Source of the DNA: Nitrospirota bacterium
Lineage (GTDB): Bacteria; Nitrospirota; Thermodesulfovibrionia; Thermodesulfovibrionales; UBA6898
Assembly: GCA_016235245.1 (NCBI GenBank)
Contig: JACRLO010000020.1
Span: 62,001 to 126,000, forward strand
Direction of reading: 5' to 3'
DNA length: 64,000 nucleotides
The notes below the pieces were generated by a model, which saw nothing but the letters and a program-made list of their open reading frames with translations, did not search any database and was not told the DNA's origin. The position numbers and the translations under genes were made by a program. Of this stretch, positions 18,299 to 27,748 are shown piece after piece (positions within the stretch are counted from its first letter, which is position 1; every line of letters starts with the position of its first letter).

Positions 18299-19552
18299 CT
18301 ACTCTATCTTCATCGTAACCAGGATTGAACTGCCCGTAGAATCAGTAACGGTATACGTCACCGTTGCAGCAACAGAACTTGCCGGCACCTCAGCAGAGAA
18401 CGTCCCCCCGCTTTGAGATACACTTGCCGGGGAAGGCGGATATGTGCTGTTATCTGACAAAACAGCGTATGGGGGGAACCCACCGGTTATCGTGTATAGT
18501 GCAGAGCCGCCGGCGGTCATATTGACCGAGGTCGTAGCCGGCTGGACGTCGAGTTTGCTGTTGACAGTTATATCAACAGAACCGATCGGGGCATTGCTGA
18601 CAGAAGCCGTAACCGTGCACGTGCCTGCCGGGGGAACCGCTGCTGGGGCCGTAAAATCGGCTGTCGCTGCCCCGGAACTGGTGAGAGAAGATGGACTGAC
18701 GCTTCCGCAGGACGCAGAGAAATTAACCGCAGTACCATCCGGGACAGGTTCTCCGCTGCTGCCTCTTACATAGGTGGCAATGACTGATTTACTGCCTGCA
18801 ACGACAGCTGCAGGCGTAGCCGTTATGGAAGAATTCGTAGGAGAGGCAATAAATACGGAAAGTGTCGTCCGGCCTACGGTCACAGAATCAATAACCGCGG
18901 TTACCGCGCATTGAGTGTCCGTGGAGACAACGGGCGCCTTAAATGTCGCTTTGGCAACTCCTGCAAGCGTCGTAGAAGACAGCGTGACGGTGCCGCAGGT
19001 GGAGGAGTAGAAAACTACGGTGCCGTCAGGCACATAGGTATCCATATTGGTCTTTGCCACGACCGTAATCAATGACTGCGCTCCGACAAAAACATCCTCG
19101 GGAGTCGCTGATATGGCTGAGGCGGCGGATGAGACCGTGACAGGGCGGAGATGCAGGAGGAGGGCATTTTTTACAGACCCTTCGGCAGCGGCGATACTGA
19201 CCGTTGTCGTGACATTTCGAAGGACAGCCGGTGTTACCTTCACCAGCATGAATGCCTCGCCCCTGCTGTCTGTAGTAACGGCAGCTCCCAGAGGGAACGT
19301 CACCTCAGTGCTGTCGGAACTGAAGGCGATAGACTTTCCCTGAAGTGCCTGGCCGTCCTTGGCTTTATACACAACCTTAAGGGACACCTGTGTGTCCCGG
19401 CTATTTTGAAGAAGGGTAACGTCCTCAGGTTCGTTGAAAATCCCGTTATTATTCTTGTCCGCATACAGACTGATCGTGTCTGTTTTCGTATTCGAATCAG
19501 ACCCGCATGAAGCAATAAAAAGAAGTGCCAGGACAACTAATATTTTTTTCAT
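18299..19552 (-). CDS. Lipoprotein with bacterial Ig-like repeats
   Basis: This 417-residue protein has a clear lipoprotein signal, MKKILVVLALLFIASCGSD, with the lipid-bearing Cys at residue 16. The mature part holds an EF-like stretch (DKNNNGIFNEPED), then three invasin/intimin-type Ig-like units of about 90-100 residues (about 40-135, 140-235, 238-330), marked by repeated phrases such as ATPEDVFVGAQSLITVVAK and ATPAAVVAGSKSVIATYV, then a C-terminal Ig-like unit starting near LDVQPATTSVNMTAGG. Each middle unit has a Cys pair that could form a disulfide (STCGTV...QCAV; ASCGSV...TCTV). Such proteins are surface or periplasmic structural or adhesive elements. The function is not specified by neighbours. 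Confidence 0.85.
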   Translation of the reverse strand: MKKILVVLALLFIASCGSDSNTKTDTISLYADKNNNGIFNEPEDVTLLQNSRDTQVSLKVVYKAKDGQALQGKSIAFSSDSTEVTFPLGAAVTTDSRGEAFMLVKVTPAVLRNVTTTVSIAAAEGSVKNALLLHLRPVTVSSAASAISATPEDVFVGAQSLITVVAKTNMDTYVPDGTVVFYSSTCGTVTLSSTTLAGVAKATFKAPVVSTDTQCAVTAVIDSVTVGRTTLSVFIASPTNSSITATPAAVVAGSKSVIATYVRGSSGEPVPDGTAVNFSASCGSVSPSSLTSSGAATADFTAPAAVPPAGTCTVTASVSNAPIGSVDITVNSKLDVQPATTSVNMTAGGSALYTITGGFPPYAVLSDNSTYPPSPASVSQSGGTFSAEVPASSVAATVTYTVTDSTGSSILVTMKIE

Positions 19553-19673
19553 TGATTTTCCCCCGCCGCATTTTCAATAATTCTGCTTCAAAATTCCTGT
19601 TCCGGCGAACCTTCTGCCCGAACGTTCCTTTTTTAGCACAGGAAGAAAGACAAAGTCAAAAGCGAAATCATGC

Positions 19674-20777
19674 TCACCTGACTATTTTTCTCACTGCGCT
19701 GCCAAGCATCGTCTCCCGGGCTGAAAGAGCGCCATACGGGCATACCTCAATACAGCAGAAACACCGGATACATTTGTCATAATCGAACTTCAAACCTTTG
19801 ATCAGGGGCTCGATAGCCTTTGCAGGACAGTATCGCCAGCATTCTCCGCAATGTTTGCAGCGTGATGCATCACAGACCGGCCGCTGAACAAGATGCTTTC
19901 TCATGAAACCATGAAGCCCCTTTGGCCCAAACACCAGCGGAGACATAGCGGGGAACTGCATCTCCGCAACTGCAGGCAGCTGTCCGTCAATGACTATTTC
20001 CCCCGGTACAAGTCCCATGCGTGCCGCCGCTCTGCCGGTAAGAAGCTCCTCATCCCCAATCCCAAGCATCCTGCAGACCACCCTATCAAGCGCCACGGCA
20101 TCATCACTGGCCATGACGATATCCAGTTCTCTGGGACTTCCGCCCCTCCCCGGGCCCTGACCTTCCATGGCAAGGATGCCGTCAAGGATCGTGATCGCAG
20201 GCCTGATTGCTGCATATACGGTGACAAGAAGCTCTGCAAACCTGTCCCTGTCAATGCCGGTCCTGAAATGCCACTCAGGCTTTCTCATCCCGACAATGCA
20301 GCCGAACATGTTTTTCACGCCAAGGGTCAGGAGCATCTGGGTATGTGTCTTAAGCTTGGGAAGATTGATAACAATATCAGCATTCATTACATCAGCAGCG
20401 ATTTCGATCTTCTGAAACGGCGGACCAACCGTCACGAAAACGGATTCCGTAAAGGGCCGGCAGTCAACAGGCAGCCCCTTCAGCGCGGCAGCAATGCCGC
20501 TGTCTCTCATAACTTTGTCAAAGGTCCCCATGGCAGGGCTGTCAGATACCTGCGGAAGGCCACCCTGCTCAAGCACATACTCCACAACTGCCCTGATTAC
20601 CAGGGGATGGGTGATCATGGCCCTTTCGGGTGCAGCAGGAGCAAGAAGATTCGGCTTAATGAGGACACGGCTGTTCTTTCGGATGCCGCCGCGCTCAAGC
20701 GAACTGATGAGCTCGAAAAGAAGCGGTTTCAGCGTCTCATAGGTGTACGCCGTCTTCCTGACAAGGACTCTGGCCAA
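19674..20777 (-). CDS. DUF362 protein with C-terminal 2x[4Fe-4S] ferredoxin domain
   Basis: This 367-residue protein has an N-terminal DUF362 domain (about 1-290; VLIKPNLLAPAAPERA, INLPKLKTHTQMLLTLGVKNMFG). A C-terminal ferredoxin region carries two complete cluster motifs: CKHCGECWRYCP and CIRCFCCIEVCP. It is therefore a soluble iron-sulfur electron carrier or enzyme of unknown reaction. It starts seven bases after the heme-type kinase ends, so it is probably part of the unit formed by two binding proteins and the kinase upstream. The DUF362 family has no general assigned function; some annotations treat members as Fe-S oxidoreductases. All eight cluster cysteines are present. Confidence 0.9.
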   Translation of the reverse strand: MARVLVRKTAYTYETLKPLLFELISSLERGGIRKNSRVLIKPNLLAPAAPERAMITHPLVIRAVVEYVLEQGGLPQVSDSPAMGTFDKVMRDSGIAAALKGLPVDCRPFTESVFVTVGPPFQKIEIAADVMNADIVINLPKLKTHTQMLLTLGVKNMFGCIVGMRKPEWHFRTGIDRDRFAELLVTVYAAIRPAITILDGILAMEGQGPGRGGSPRELDIVMASDDAVALDRVVCRMLGIGDEELLTGRAAARMGLVPGEIVIDGQLPAVAEMQFPAMSPLVFGPKGLHGFMRKHLVQRPVCDASRCKHCGECWRYCPAKAIEPLIKGLKFDYDKCIRCFCCIEVCPYGALSARETMLGSAVRKIVR

Positions 20778-20784
20778 GGGCTGG

Positions 20785-22758
20785 CTAAACGGTCTTTACC
20801 GGCAGCTTTTGTGACAGGCGGACCGTAAACGTAGTGCCTTTGCCCGGCTCGCTCTCCACGTCTATCCTGCCGCCGTGGTCCTGTATGATGCGATAGCTGA
20901 TCGAAAGGCCAAGGCCGGTCCCCTTCTCCTTCTTGGTCGAAAAGAACGGTTCGAAGATACGATTTCTGACCTCGCTTGAAATACCCTGGCCTGTATCAGA
21001 GAAGCTGATCATGATATACTCGCCCATGGTGAACGTCCTGACGGTAATACTGCCGCCCTCAGGCATCGCATGGATGGCATTGGTAATTATGTTCAGGAAG
21101 ACCTGCTTCAACTGGTCAACATCCCCTGTTGTCATCGGGACGTCGCCGTATTGCTCCGTCACTCTGACCTTGCCCATGCGCGTCTGCGAAGAAGAAAAGA
21201 CAATAACTTCCCTGACGACGACATTGATATCCACTTCAGTCAGTTGAAGCGGCTTCTTTCGTGCAAACCCCAGCAGCTGTTTTACAATGTCCCTGGCGCG
21301 GAGTGACTCCTTCTCGATTATGTCGAGACTCTTCCGTATGGATTCAATGTCATCGTCTTCCCTGGAAAGCTCGGCAAAGCCGATAATGCTGGTAAGAGGA
21401 TTATTGATCTCGTGGGCAACGTTCGAGGCAAGCTCTCCAATGGCCGCCAGCTTTGCCGATTGAATAAGCTGCTCCTGGGTTTCTCTGAGTTCTGCCATCT
21501 TATTTTGGAGATTTCGGTAGAGGTCCGCGTTCTCCATGGCAACTGCCATATGGTTTGCAAGAATAATAAGGATCTTGGCATCCTCATCCGTGAAAGAGCC
21601 GTTTTTGCCGGAGACACGTATCGCACCGAGGATCTTTTCCTTGGTCAAAAGCCAGGCAAGCATCATATTCCGCTCCTGTTCCTCTTCCGGAACAAGCGCT
21701 CTGAACTGTGCAACATGGCCGGCATCGTTAATGACAACAGGCCGGCCCTCTGATTTCTGATACAGGTCAACGACTTTTTCAAGAGGCATCCGCATTGCCG
21801 TCCGTAAACCCTCAGAGACCTGCTGTGCAGAAGCAAATGGCGCAAAGATCTTCTGTTTTTCATCAAAGAGCAGGAGGATCGTCTGGTTCACCTTCAGGAT
21901 ATCGGCGATATTGGAGCAGACTTCCTGGAATGCCTGCTCCATTTCAAATATGTCGTAAAATGAAAGCGTTACCCTGTACAGGCCTGACAGCTGTTCAATG
22001 TAATGGTCTGTTTTGTCATGCTCTTCCTGCAGCGCGCTGCTCATGGCATTGAAACTGTTTGCAACCTCGCCGAATTCAGTATTGTCCCTGTACCCGGTCT
22101 TATACCCGAGTTTCCCTGAGGCGATCATTCTGGCAGCGTTTACGAGTTCATATACAGGCCGCGTTATCTGCCTGGTGAGCATTACGGCAATAAAAAAAGC
22201 CAGCACAAAAGATACGATTAGGGTGACGATCAGGATAAGCCTTGATTTGCTGATGGCATTAAGGGCCTCAATCGTACGGCCCCTCAAGGTCTTGTCCGCA
22301 ATCGTGGCCATTTCCTGTGTTTTTGAAAGAAGGGAATCTCCAATGCTCACCGCGACCATTTTGAGCCGCTCTATCCTCTCCTCGTTCGCCGTGCTGGTCA
22401 CCAGATAGCTGATCGCATTCTCATACTGTTCCACCATACTGTGCACATTATTCAACCGGTCGGTCATCTCGGGGTTGTGATGACATTTCAGGCAGTTCCG
22501 GATAGACTCATCCATGGCAGTTACATTGTCCACGATCGTGTCCAGTTCCTTGCCGAAGACCGTTCCCGTAGCGTAGAGATTCGACTGTACATTCTGGACA
22601 TTGATCACAAAGCTCTGCCGTATAATCTCTATCCGGTGAAGGTTGATAACAGACTCGAGGTCCCGGGAAATCCGGTAGGTATAATGCATGGAAAGCCCGG
22701 CTCCCAACGTAAACAGTAGAAACAGCAATGAGAGCGAGTATAAAAGACGTTTCTTCAT
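20785..22758 (-). CDS. Histidine kinase with periplasmic c-type heme motif, HAMP and GAF
   Basis: This 657-residue sensor has TM1 (about 4-24), a periplasmic helical region, TM2 (about 173-193), HAMP (194-247), GAF (about 270-410), HisKA with His in SNVAHEINNPL, and HATPase with DTGQGISS and [10 protein letters not shown]. The periplasmic part contains CLKCHH (C89, C92, H93), a canonical CxxCH site for covalent heme c. Inferred function: sensing redox state, oxygen, NO or another heme ligand. Its start overlaps the upstream PhnD-like binding-protein gene by four bases, so binding proteins, kinase and DUF362 protein form one unit. No response regulator is adjacent. All catalytic residues look intact. 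Confidence 0.93.
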   Translation of the reverse strand: MKKRLLYSLSLLFLLFTLGAGLSMHYTYRISRDLESVINLHRIEIIRQSFVINVQNVQSNLYATGTVFGKELDTIVDNVTAMDESIRNCLKCHHNPEMTDRLNNVHSMVEQYENAISYLVTSTANEERIERLKMVAVSIGDSLLSKTQEMATIADKTLRGRTIEALNAISKSRLILIVTLIVSFVLAFFIAVMLTRQITRPVYELVNAARMIASGKLGYKTGYRDNTEFGEVANSFNAMSSALQEEHDKTDHYIEQLSGLYRVTLSFYDIFEMEQAFQEVCSNIADILKVNQTILLLFDEKQKIFAPFASAQQVSEGLRTAMRMPLEKVVDLYQKSEGRPVVINDAGHVAQFRALVPEEEQERNMMLAWLLTKEKILGAIRVSGKNGSFTDEDAKILIILANHMAVAMENADLYRNLQNKMAELRETQEQLIQSAKLAAIGELASNVAHEINNPLTSIIGFAELSREDDDIESIRKSLDIIEKESLRARDIVKQLLGFARKKPLQLTEVDINVVVREVIVFSSSQTRMGKVRVTEQYGDVPMTTGDVDQLKQVFLNIITNAIHAMPEGGSITVRTFTMGEYIMISFSDTGQGISSEVRNRIFEPFFSTKKEKGTGLGLSISYRIIQDHGGRIDVESEPGKGTTFTVRLSQKLPVKTV

Positions 22759-23639
22759 CGGTATTTATACGTCTTCACTATAATGCCGGCCTTCTGCACA
22801 ACTTCATAAAAAGGCCTGAAATCACTCTTTCTGGCCTCGATAAACATCTGTGCTTCGAGTTTTTTCAGGACCTCTTTCCCCTCGGCATTCCTGTCCATTT
22901 CAACAAGGATTGTGCGGATTTGTGAACGGATGGCTGCCGGGAGATCCTTTCTCAGAAAAAGCGTGGCGTCAGGGAATTCACGCGACTTCGCGATGATCGT
23001 CAGTTCCTCTTTCATGCCGGGGTCCTTTTTAAGCAGCTGGTTGAAGATTCTGCTCTTGGCAGTCCCGATGTCAGCCCTGCCGTCAAGCACCGCATAAATC
23101 GTTGAACCGTGGCTCCCCGTAAAAGAGATATCCGAAAAGAATGTCCGGATATCCTTTACGCCGTGTTCCCTGATAAAGGAAAGGGCATACAGATAGCCGG
23201 TAACCGTTACCTTGTCCACAAAGGCTATCCTCCGGCCTTTCATGTCCGCAATGCTCCGGATATTACTGTCCTTTCTGGCAAAGATATAACTCTGTACTGC
23301 GGACGTGCCGTCGAGGCTGACAGGATGCACGATCGGTTCAGCATCGAGGTGCTCCATTGCGAGAACTCCGGTAAAAACACCGAAAAAAGCCCCATCCATC
23401 CGGCGAGACATAAACCGGTCCAGAACGTCACCATACCGGGAAAGAATGGTAAACCTGACCTTTATCCCAAGCTTCTTTGAGAGATATTCCGCAAGCGGAC
23501 GATGCCTGTCCATCTGCTTAAATATATTTTCTTCGGGAATAAGGCCGATGAGAATCTCGTCTTCCGCGCTTGCCAGCCCGGCATAGGCGAGAAACACCAG
23601 AGGAAAAGCCAGGAGAATTATCCAATATCGCCAGTTCAT
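22755..23639 (-). CDS. PhnD-like periplasmic substrate-binding protein (orphan)
   Basis: This 294-residue protein has a signal peptide (MNWRYWIILLAFPLVFLAYAGLASA) and a phosphate/phosphite/phosphonate-type binding fold: IGLIPEENIFKQMDRHRPLAEYLSKKLG, FGVFTGVLAMEHLDAEPIV and GRRIAFVDKVTVTGYLY. Classic PhnD feeds a PhnCE transporter, but no permease or ATPase is present. It overlaps the kinase gene downstream and another binding-protein gene upstream by four bases each. Inference: a sensory binding protein presenting a ligand (oxyanion or organic) to the kinase. The ligand cannot be read from the sequence, and phosphonate specificity should not be assumed. Confidence 0.88.
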   Translation of the reverse strand: MNWRYWIILLAFPLVFLAYAGLASAEDEILIGLIPEENIFKQMDRHRPLAEYLSKKLGIKVRFTILSRYGDVLDRFMSRRMDGAFFGVFTGVLAMEHLDAEPIVHPVSLDGTSAVQSYIFARKDSNIRSIADMKGRRIAFVDKVTVTGYLYALSFIREHGVKDIRTFFSDISFTGSHGSTIYAVLDGRADIGTAKSRIFNQLLKKDPGMKEELTIIAKSREFPDATLFLRKDLPAAIRSQIRTILVEMDRNAEGKEVLKKLEAQMFIEARKSDFRPFYEVVQKAGIIVKTYKYR

Positions 23640-24604
23640 TTTATCAGCCGCGTAGCCTCGGTTACGAGGTCCATCGGCAATTTCCAGCCCATATTGGTGG
23701 CTTCCCTGAAATTAAATATCAGCTCAACGTTATGGGCTGTTTCTACCCTGATCTTTTCAGGTGGAGTTCTCTCGAGGATCTTAATAACTTTTTCCGCAGT
23801 CTTTTCGCCCTGTTCAACAGGACTTACGGCCAGGGTTACAACGGCGCGGGAATCCCTTCCGAGCATGAACGGAGCAAGCGGCACCTTCCGTTCTTTGGCA
23901 AATTCACTGATCGCCGGCATTGCCATATGCGCAATAGAACTTCCGGTAAGCAGCAAGGCATCAGCCTTTATGCCGCCGAGTTTTGCACCGGCGTCCTGAT
24001 GTCTCTTCAGATTAACCCCTTCGGTCCTGATGCCATACTGTCCTGCGAGTTTCGCAATCTCACTGAACTGTGCAACCGAATCTTCCTCGTTAGAACTGTA
24101 GATAACGCCAAGCGTCGTTATCTGCTTCAATTCCCTCAAATACCTGAGCAGACTCGAAATAGAAAGCTTGACGTTGGTCCCGGTGCTGTTCCTCATTTTA
24201 AGCTGAGATATGAACGGCTCGTATACAGAAGCATAGACCATAGGGATCTTCGTCTGTTCATGCAGCACCGAAACAACTGCAGGGGCCCCGTACACAACAA
24301 TGACGTCCACATCGGTAGCAATAAGCTTTCTGGCGGCATTACTCAGGGAAATGGCATCGGGATACGGCTTCTGGACGATCACTTCGGTAATGGCAGAGAT
24401 TCCTTCCCTGCCGAGACGGGACATAAATGCCTGATGAAGCTCCTGGTAATACGGGATGTCGCCGGTCATAATAACACCGATCGTGTTTTCCGCAGCATAA
24501 CAGGCAGGGGGAAGAACCAGGAATACCAGCAGGAGTATTCCGGAAAGCAGAGAGACCATATTTTTCTTAATCACAAACATGCATTCCTTCTCATGAGAGA
24601 ACAA
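23636..24604 (-). CDS. ABC-type substrate-binding protein, TrpX-like (orphan)
   Basis: This 322-residue protein has an N-terminal hydrophobic signal segment (about 13-35). Its family signature belongs to the TrpX/YtrB-like binding proteins (PF04392-type): IGVIMTGDIPYYQELHQAFM, IVVYGAPAVVSVLHEQTKIPMVYASVY and a C-terminal VEQGEKTAEKVIKILE. Family members usually pair with a two-gene ABC importer; none is here. It is first in a four-gene unit with the PhnD-like protein, heme-type kinase and DUF362 protein. The N-terminal MFSHEKECMFVIKKN part is atypical, and translation could start at a later Met (residue 9 or 16). Confidence 0.85.
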   Translation of the reverse strand: MFSHEKECMFVIKKNMVSLLSGILLLVFLVLPPACYAAENTIGVIMTGDIPYYQELHQAFMSRLGREGISAITEVIVQKPYPDAISLSNAARKLIATDVDVIVVYGAPAVVSVLHEQTKIPMVYASVYEPFISQLKMRNSTGTNVKLSISSLLRYLRELKQITTLGVIYSSNEEDSVAQFSEIAKLAGQYGIRTEGVNLKRHQDAGAKLGGIKADALLLTGSSIAHMAMPAISEFAKERKVPLAPFMLGRDSRAVVTLAVSPVEQGEKTAEKVIKILERTPPEKIRVETAHNVELIFNFREATNMGWKLPMDLVTEATRLIK

Positions 24605-24702
24605 TTTGTATTATATATATCAGCTTTTTCCGGGGCTGTAAATAATAATCCCGCCATCCACATATGCTTGGGCCGGTTTTATGGTAAACAGCGCTGCATC
24701 GA

Positions 24703-25695
24703 TTACATCTTCAGTGCAGATGTAATAATACTATAGACGGCAAGAAGAAAAAAGCCTGCGTATCCTGACAGGGCAGTCAACGATAGTCTTTTCTGTATCC
24801 CCGGAACAAAACTTCGCATGCTGCTGACCTTTGTAAACGGCTGGAGCAGACCGACACCCAGGCCGGAAATAACCCCCGTAAAAAGCGTCATATAAAACGG
24901 ATATCCGATATAGGCATATTCCTTCTTGAAGATGCAGAAGGGGCAGTGATGTGTAGGAAGTTCGTAAATGTACAGCACAACGACATGCACCAGGAACCAT
25001 GCGGCTGTCACGAAGCCAAGCAGGCTGAAGGCCGAAAAAAGATACGCGCCCTTCCCCCTCCGGTACAGCAGAAGTCCGGACATGCCTGTGCCTGCCATCG
25101 CCGTATAAAACAGCAGTTTCATCGGAACTGGGGGTACCACATACAAAAGAGGAAGCGCATCCCTCCCCTCTTTACTGAAGAGGCTGCCGCAGCAGGAGGT
25201 TATTACCTCGGCCTCAAGGCTCAGGAAATACCGTGTCTGGAGAAAGGTCTCGGCAAGCACAAAAGGGGTGATGAAAAGGAGCAGAAGATATTTTTTCCGT
25301 ATGAGCGGATAGTCATAGGCCTTGTTATCGGCATGGTTCAGGATCAGCCAAAGGCCGGCAAAGATAAAGGTAAGCAGCTTCAGGACAAAGGTGGGATACC
25401 CGTAGCTGTTGACATTGAGCGTTCCGGCAGCACACATTGCCCCCACAAAAAGACTGCACAGACTGTCGGCAGTATAGATAAAAAGAAAGAGGGAGACGAG
25501 CTGGAACCCAAAGACATAGGACATAATGGTCGATATGAGATACGTTCGCTTTTCGAGGCCGAGCTGCTCCTCGCTGCCCGATTGCAGATCCCATCTTCTG
25601 ATGATCCGGCTGCCGAACCAGGAAGAATATAGAAGCATGGCCGAGGCCATGAATGACCCGGCAAGAAGCGCAAGTATCGCAGGGTGGAGAATCAT
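24703..25695 (-). CDS. Polytopic membrane protein with conserved-looking CPFC motif
   Basis: This 330-residue integral membrane protein with about eight hydrophobic helices is not recognised by name. Notable cysteines are MCAAG in the third helix, SCCGS in a loop (about 169-171) and HHCPFC (about 253-258), which looks like a thioredoxin-type or metal-binding pair near a membrane edge. It is downstream, same strand, of an ABC ATPase, an FtsX-like permease and a small anchored protein, and probably belongs to that cassette. Possible roles are thiol/disulfide exchange or metal handling for the exporter; this is inference. The start at 25695 lacks a clear ribosome site; Met16 and Met20 are alternatives. 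Confidence 0.7.
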   Translation of the reverse strand: MILHPAILALLAGSFMASAMLLYSSWFGSRIIRRWDLQSGSEEQLGLEKRTYLISTIMSYVFGFQLVSLFLFIYTADSLCSLFVGAMCAAGTLNVNSYGYPTFVLKLLTFIFAGLWLILNHADNKAYDYPLIRKKYLLLLFITPFVLAETFLQTRYFLSLEAEVITSCCGSLFSKEGRDALPLLYVVPPVPMKLLFYTAMAGTGMSGLLLYRRGKGAYLFSAFSLLGFVTAAWFLVHVVVLYIYELPTHHCPFCIFKKEYAYIGYPFYMTLFTGVISGLGVGLLQPFTKVSSMRSFVPGIQKRLSLTALSGYAGFFLLAVYSIITSALKM

Positions 25696-25786
25696 GAATA
25701 AAACAGATGCCCAATGGCTGCGGCGAAACGACGATCCGTGAGGGCATGCCCGTCATCGGATCTCGGCAAGTCAGGACTCCTGAGCT

Positions 25787-26458
25787 TCATGGCACGATCT
25801 TCCCGTCACGCATCTCAACAATCCTGTCCACCAGAGAGGAGTCATACACAATGGGGTCATGGCTTGCAATGATGATCGTCCGGCCTTCCCGGTGAAGCCC
25901 TGCCATGATCTCCATAAACTCTCCCGAAAGCTTTGTATCAAGATGGGCAGTGGGTTCGTCAGCGATAAGGATAGACGGGTTGTTGATAAGGGCACGCGCT
26001 ATGGCAACCCGTTGGGCCTCCCCGCCTGAAAGCCACTCCGCCTTCGAGGCTGACTTATCGGCGAGATTGAACATGGCCAGAAGGCTCATCGCCCTTCCCT
26101 TGAGCGCGCTGTACCGTTCCCCCTTCGGATAGGCAGGTATCATCACATTCTCAAGCGCCGTTATACCCCGGATAAGGTTGAACTGCTGGAAGATAAAACC
26201 GAAGGTTTCCCCGCGGACTGCAGTCAGAAAACGCTCGGGAAGACTCGTTATCTCCCGGGCATTGAAATGTATCCTGCCGGCCGTAGGCCGCGTCATACAG
26301 CCGATAATGCTGAGCAGCGTAGTCTTGCCGGAACCGCTCGGCCCCTTGAGCACCGTCACCTTTGAAGACTCGATCGACAGGCTGGCATCAACTACCGCGG
26401 CGAGCTCATTCGGTCTGCCCTGATTGAAAACCTTTCTGATGTTCTCAAGAACGATCAT
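25787..26458 (-). CDS. ABC transporter ATPase, LolD/MacB type
   Basis: This 223-residue ATPase has Walker A GPSGSGKTT, Q-loop FIFQQFNLI, signature LSGGEAQRVAIARA, Walker B ILIADEPTAHLD and H-loop IIASHDP. The sequence closely follows the LolD/MacB/FtsE class, which powers FtsX-like permeases in lipoprotein sorting, efflux or envelope signalling rather than classical transport. The downstream membrane protein and the upstream permease (73 bases away) are its likely partners. No membrane-fusion (MacA-like) protein or TolC is present, which argues against a standard MacAB pump. Confidence 0.93.
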   Translation of the reverse strand: MIVLENIRKVFNQGRPNELAAVVDASLSIESSKVTVLKGPSGSGKTTLLSIIGCMTRPTAGRIHFNAREITSLPERFLTAVRGETFGFIFQQFNLIRGITALENVMIPAYPKGERYSALKGRAMSLLAMFNLADKSASKAEWLSGGEAQRVAIARALINNPSILIADEPTAHLDTKLSGEFMEIMAGLHREGRTIIIASHDPIVYDSSLVDRIVEMRDGKIVP

Positions 26459-26531
26459 TGATCAATTATATGCCACACAGGTCATATCAGTCTCTGCCGT
26501 TGCCTTTTTCTCATCCCGGATCACGGTCTTT

Positions 26532-27665
26532 TCAGGTCCTCATGACCGAATCAGGGTCCACAATGGCAGCCCTCCAGGTAGGGATTATGGTAGCCGTCGT
26601 ATAGGGGACTACGGTAAGAAAAAAAAGAGTGGCCACCTGATATGCGTTGATATACGGCACAAGCCTGAACTGGGGATACAGCACGGCCCACCCTTTGAGC
26701 ACAGGCTCGAATAATACCGCTGAGCTGAAGAAGACATGCAGATAGGCGAATATTATGCCGGTCAGAAATGACGTAAGCGATATGACCGTGCCTTCCCAGA
26801 ACTTCATCAGTATAACGTCAGCCGTCTCCCAGCCTGTTGCCTTGAGAATGCCGATCTCTTTCCTCTCCTCGGCGCTCAGTCCGGAGGCCTTGTCCCAGGC
26901 AAAAATGATAAAAGCCAGCAAAGCGCCCGAGAAGATAACGAGCATAATCCCGCCCCGCCAGTCAAAGATCGTATCATATGTCCTGATAATCTCTTCGCGG
27001 ATAATAGGCCGGGTGTCCGGGAACTCTTTCTTTATCTTGCCTGCAATGGTCACGACTTCCTGGGGATTGCCTACGGTCACGGCAAGATCGGTCACCATCA
27101 TTTTCGGTATGCCGAAGAGCCCCCGGAAATCCTGCTCTGACATGAGCACAAGATCAGACGTTACCAGTTCTGACTCGGAAGATAACAACTCACTGATCCT
27201 AAAACTCGTAAGCCGGCCGTCTATGCCGAAAAAAGGCATAATATTGCCTTCCTCAGTGACCGCAGACCTCGATACCCCCTGACCAACCGCGATCTCTCCC
27301 TGCTGATATTTGAATTCGGGAGGGACCATCAGCGTGTAGTTTGCCCTGAAAAGCGGGTCATAGTAATATCCCCACAGCCTTCCTTCCACACTGCTGACGC
27401 CCGTGATCTTCTTTATCCCATCCCGATATTTCAGGTCCATCAGATCATGCCTGCCTGCAACCATCCGCTGGACAACGATCTCGGGCGCATCCTTGAGTAT
27501 GAGCATCGCCTCTTTCCTGATGGCATGGGTAAAAAACATGGTTGAGGCAAGTACAAAAACCACAACTGCGTACACAAAGGCAAGGGCAGCGTTCTTACCC
27601 TTCCTCCTCAAAAGAGACGAAAGGGTAAAGTCCAGAATATTTTTCTGTTTGTCGATCCAGGCCAT
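26532..27665 (-). CDS. FtsX/MacB-like ABC permease
   Basis: This 377-residue protein has one N-terminal helix (about 26-48), a large extracytoplasmic domain (about 50-240) and three C-terminal helices (about 243-262, 295-320, 345-365) with FtsX-type phrases (EERKEIGILKATGWETADVILM). That is the MacB/LolC topology. The partner ATPase follows 73 bases downstream. The extracytoplasmic domain is long and not recognised beyond the MacB periplasmic core. Its substrate is unknown; the context is a small anchored protein upstream and a CPFC membrane protein at the operon end. Confidence 0.9.
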   Translation of the reverse strand: MAWIDKQKNILDFTLSSLLRRKGKNAALAFVYAVVVFVLASTMFFTHAIRKEAMLILKDAPEIVVQRMVAGRHDLMDLKYRDGIKKITGVSSVEGRLWGYYYDPLFRANYTLMVPPEFKYQQGEIAVGQGVSRSAVTEEGNIMPFFGIDGRLTSFRISELLSSESELVTSDLVLMSEQDFRGLFGIPKMMVTDLAVTVGNPQEVVTIAGKIKKEFPDTRPIIREEIIRTYDTIFDWRGGIMLVIFSGALLAFIIFAWDKASGLSAEERKEIGILKATGWETADVILMKFWEGTVISLTSFLTGIIFAYLHVFFSSAVLFEPVLKGWAVLYPQFRLVPYINAYQVATLFFLTVVPYTTATIIPTWRAAIVDPDSVMRT

Positions 27666-27748
27666 TTTGGAACTATCCTCTATTGCACGTTCTCTGCCGA
27701 ACGTTTTTTTATTGTCCGTTCTTCAGCGTGACAGTCCGCCTTTTACCG

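Noticed and set aside
19893-20828. Plus-strand open frame of 311 codons
   Set aside because: Antisense to the DUF362 gene, whose Fe-S motifs and start are clear; no recognisable protein.
22755-23639. Phosphonate importer annotation for the PhnD-like protein
   Set aside because: No permease or ATPase is adjacent and the gene is coupled to a kinase, so transport of phosphonate is unsupported.
23570-24736. Long plus-strand open frame (388 codons)
   Set aside because: It is antisense to the two binding-protein genes, has no ribosome site or family motifs, and shows composition of a shadow frame.
25325-25756. Minus-strand frame with several Cys (MTGMPSRIV start)
   Set aside because: Overlaps the polytopic membrane protein gene in another frame; no ribosome site and no coherent domain.
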